Source: Pseudomonadota bacterium
Lineage (GTDB): Bacteria; Desulfobacterota; GWC2-55-46; JADFVP01
Reading direction: 5' to 3'
DNA length: 7,747 nucleotides
Assembly (NCBI GenBank): GCA_015222595.1
Contig: JADFVP010000202.1
Coordinates: 1 to 7,747 of the forward strand
In this document: positions 6,539 to 7,747 of the stretch, in pieces
How the letters are laid out: each line of letters opens with the position of its first letter
Position numbering within the stretch: position 1 is the stretch's first letter
Translations under genes and position numbers: made by a program
The notes under the pieces: model-generated
What the model saw: the letters and a program-made list of their open reading frames with translations, nothing else
What the model was told of the DNA's origin: nothing
Databases searched by the model: none

Positions 6539-6622
6539 CTAAAAACCTCCATTAACTGACGACGATCTTAAGCGCTTCATACGGAAACCTCTTAAAATTT
6601 TGGGACCAAAGAGGCTGTGCAT
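6539..6622 (-). CDS. Possible 27-residue ORF linking cytochrome and AMIN-like genes
   Basis: A short minus-strand ORF begins with ATG at 6622 and stops with TAG at 6541-6539. GGAGGG, embedded in the last codons of the cytochrome gene, lies upstream at normal spacing. The peptide is basic (R-G-F-R-M-K-R-L-R) and ends N-G-G-F. One base separates the cytochrome TAA from this ATG, and one base separates its TAG from the AMIN-like ATG. It has no recognised homology or membrane segment. It may be a real microprotein, a leader that couples translation, or chance. Confidence 0.3.
   Translation of the reverse strand: MHSLFGPKILRGFRMKRLRSSSVNGGF
6546..6550 (-). promoter_or_regulatory. Ribosome binding site deciding the AMIN-like gene start
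   Basis: GGAGG on the minus strand ends eight bases before ATG 6537. It lies within the in-frame extension that starts at ATG 6552, which argues against that longer start. Confidence 0.7.
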
Positions 6623-6623
6623 A

Positions 6624-7747
6624 TTAAAACCCTCCGTCATTTGCATCGTGCTTGGAATTTCTTGTTCTCTCTATCGTGGTCAAAGAGCTGTCGGTATAGC
6701 GGTGGCAAGAGCCTGCACAGTCTCTTAGCTCGCCGACCGTATAGTAGAGCCGTGGCGAATCGACCTTCTTATGCTCGTTGGCTTCGTAGTCCGACGCATG
6801 GCAGCCGGCGCAGTCGGGCCTGTATCCGCCACTTGTCCAGGTTGCTGTCTGAGTATTACTCTGATGGCAATTGAGGCAGACTACGCCCGAGTTGTGGTCT
6901 CCGGGATACGTACTGGCGGTATGGCTGTAACGGCGCGTCGGCACCCACGAATTAGTAGAGTGGCACTCGGAGCATTGCATCGTTGTAACAAAGTGCCCTC
7001 CTGTCTTGCCCGTGGCAATACTTCCGTTATGGCAACTGGAGCACTGGTTGCTTGCCGAGGCGTGGTCGAAGCTGGCCGGTATCCACGCATTGGTACTGTG
7101 GCACTCGTCACAAATATTCGAGCTTGCTATGTGAGAGCCCGTCTTGCCGGTGGCCGTACTACCGTTATGGCAGTTGGAGCACTGCCCACTGACTGAGTCG
7201 TGGTTAAAGCCTGCCGGTGTCCACGCATTGGTGGTGTGGCACTCATCGCAAATATTGGAGCTTGAGATATGAGTGCCCGGCTTGCCGGTGGCCGTACTAC
7301 CGTTATGGCAGTTGGAGCACTGCCCACTGGCAGAGGCGTGGTCGAAACTGGCCGGTATCCACGCACTGGTGGTATGGCACTCGTCACAGACGTTCGAGCT
7401 TGTGATGTGAGTGCCAGTTTTACCGGTAGCCGAACTTCCGTTATGGCAGTTGGAGCACTGAGCGCTAACAGCCGAGTGGTCGAAGCTGGTCGGTATCCAC
7501 GCACTGGTGGTATGGCACTCATCACAGACGTTCGAGCTTGTGATGTGAGAGCCAGTTTTACCCGTAGCCGAACTCCCGTTGTGGCAGGTGGAGCACAGGC
7601 CGGCGGCAGAAGAGTGGTCAAAACGCGCCGGAGTCCACGAACTAGTTCTGTGGCACTCCTCGCAGACGTTGGAGCTTGCGATATGGGTAGGCGTTTTGCC
7701 TGAGGCCGTACTGCCGTTGTGGCAGTTGACGCACTGCCCGGTTGTCG
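6624..7747 (-). CDS. Multiheme c-type cytochrome, partial (N-terminus off window)
   Basis: The minus frame is open from the right edge to TAA at 6626-6624, giving 373 visible residues; the start lies outside. It contains 14 CXXCH heme-attachment motifs (types CSNCH, CDECH, CEECH, CSTCH, CVNCH, CSSCH, CSECH, CLNCH, CAGCH) plus one CX3CH (CAGSCH) near the C-terminus. Eleven or twelve of them are in a tandem 46-residue module with two hemes, C-S-N-C-H-N-G-S ... G-x-H-I ... C-D-E-C-H-T-T ... F-D-H. The extra His in G-x-H-I and in F-D-H are candidate distal ligands, so bis-His hemes about 23 residues apart are expected. The C-terminal 110 residues diverge and end H-D-A-N-D-G-G-F. Such proteins are exported by Sec and matured by the cytochrome c machinery, and move electrons in the periplasm or outside the cell. 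An ATG at 6980 lies mid-protein and is not the start. Confidence 0.9.
   Translation of the reverse strand, partial: TTGQCVNCHNGSTASGKTPTHIASSNVCEECHRTSSWTPARFDHSSAAGLCSTCHNGSSATGKTGSHITSSNVCDECHTTSAWIPTSFDHSAVSAQCSNCHNGSSATGKTGTHITSSNVCDECHTTSAWIPASFDHASASGQCSNCHNGSTATGKPGTHISSSNICDECHTTNAWTPAGFNHDSVSGQCSNCHNGSTATGKTGSHIASSNICDECHSTNAWIPASFDHASASNQCSSCHNGSIATGKTGGHFVTTMQCSECHSTNSWVPTRRYSHTASTYPGDHNSGVVCLNCHQSNTQTATWTSGGYRPDCAGCHASDYEANEHKKVDSPRLYYTVGELRDCAGSCHRYTDSSLTTIERTRNSKHDANDGGF
7044..7733 (-). repeat. Tandem 138-bp coding repeat, five full units visible
   Basis: Units on the minus strand begin at 7733, 7595, 7457, 7319 and 7181, each exactly 138 bases (46 codons) and each holding two heme motifs. 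A degenerate half-unit continues from 7043, after which spacing changes: the next heme motif at 6878 is nine codons further than the period predicts. Units starting at 7595 and 7457 share a 59-base stretch with a single mismatch, pointing to recent duplication or gene conversion. The array continues beyond the right edge. Confidence 0.92.

Noticed and set aside
6537..6552. Start of the AMIN-like gene at ATG 6552
   Set aside because: That ATG overlaps the GGAGG ribosome binding site of the ATG at 6537, which gives a normal signal peptide.
6588..6614. CCTCTT/AAGAGG hairpin between cytochrome and AMIN-like gene as a terminator
   Set aside because: The stem is only six pairs with a long loop and has no adequate T-run on the minus strand; closely spaced start/stop signals suggest read-through.
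6624..6980. A 118-residue cytochrome starting at ATG 6980
   Set aside because: The frame stays open to the right edge with continuous heme repeats; the ATG is an internal Met in T-M-Q-C.
6881..7703. Repeat-rich open frames on both strands over the heme array (e.g. 7127-7621 minus, 7269-7703 plus)
   Set aside because: They are out-of-frame shadows of the 138-bp repeat; they lack heme motifs and arise from the periodic sequence.
7044..7747. CRISPR or satellite array
   Set aside because: The 138-base units are fully coding with no short repeat/unique spacer pattern.

Overview
The window reads as a chromosomal segment of a Gram-negative (diderm) bacterium. It encodes two predicted lipoproteins, an outer-membrane beta-barrel protein and a large periplasmic or extracellular multiheme c-type cytochrome. 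That mix, with moderate GC and frequent AGA/AGG/ATA codons, suggests an anaerobic, respiratory, metal- or sulfur-reducing lineage such as Desulfobacterota/Geobacter-like bacteria. The taxonomic call is inference; no marker gene is present.

Left part (1-600) is non-coding. Positions 249-292 are the 3' part of tRNA-Phe (anticodon GAA through CCA) with no 5' half beside it, the usual scar of a tyrosine-recombinase element integrated in a tRNA gene. The element side is on the left (1-248) and holds an inverted repeat, a short direct repeat and a strong rho-independent terminator. The original chromosome is on the right, with two back-to-back terminators (301-354, 369-403). A good sigma70-type promoter (507-536) then drives the first gene.

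Middle part: a patatin-like phospholipase lipoprotein (613-1977, +) converges on, and overlaps by 14 bases, a second lipoprotein on the minus strand (1964-2515) with a phospholipase A2-type Cys-Cys-x-x-His-Asp motif. The minus-strand gene is the last of a leftward cluster. In transcription order this is: a repeat-rich multiheme cytochrome c that enters from beyond the right edge (6624-7747), possibly a 27-codon ORF (6539-6622), a small secreted AMIN-like protein (6055-6537), a 701-residue protein with SPOR, TPR and beta-barrel parts (3950-6055), a PaaK/CapK-type adenylate-forming enzyme (2457-3827) and the PLA2-like lipoprotein.

The closest couplings are cytochrome / small ORF / AMIN-like / SPOR-TPR-barrel, where stop codons sit next to or overlap start codons. 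This suggests a cell-envelope operon linking a heme array to an outer-membrane barrel. Whether the barrel passes electrons, exports a polymer or plays a structural role cannot be decided from sequence alone.
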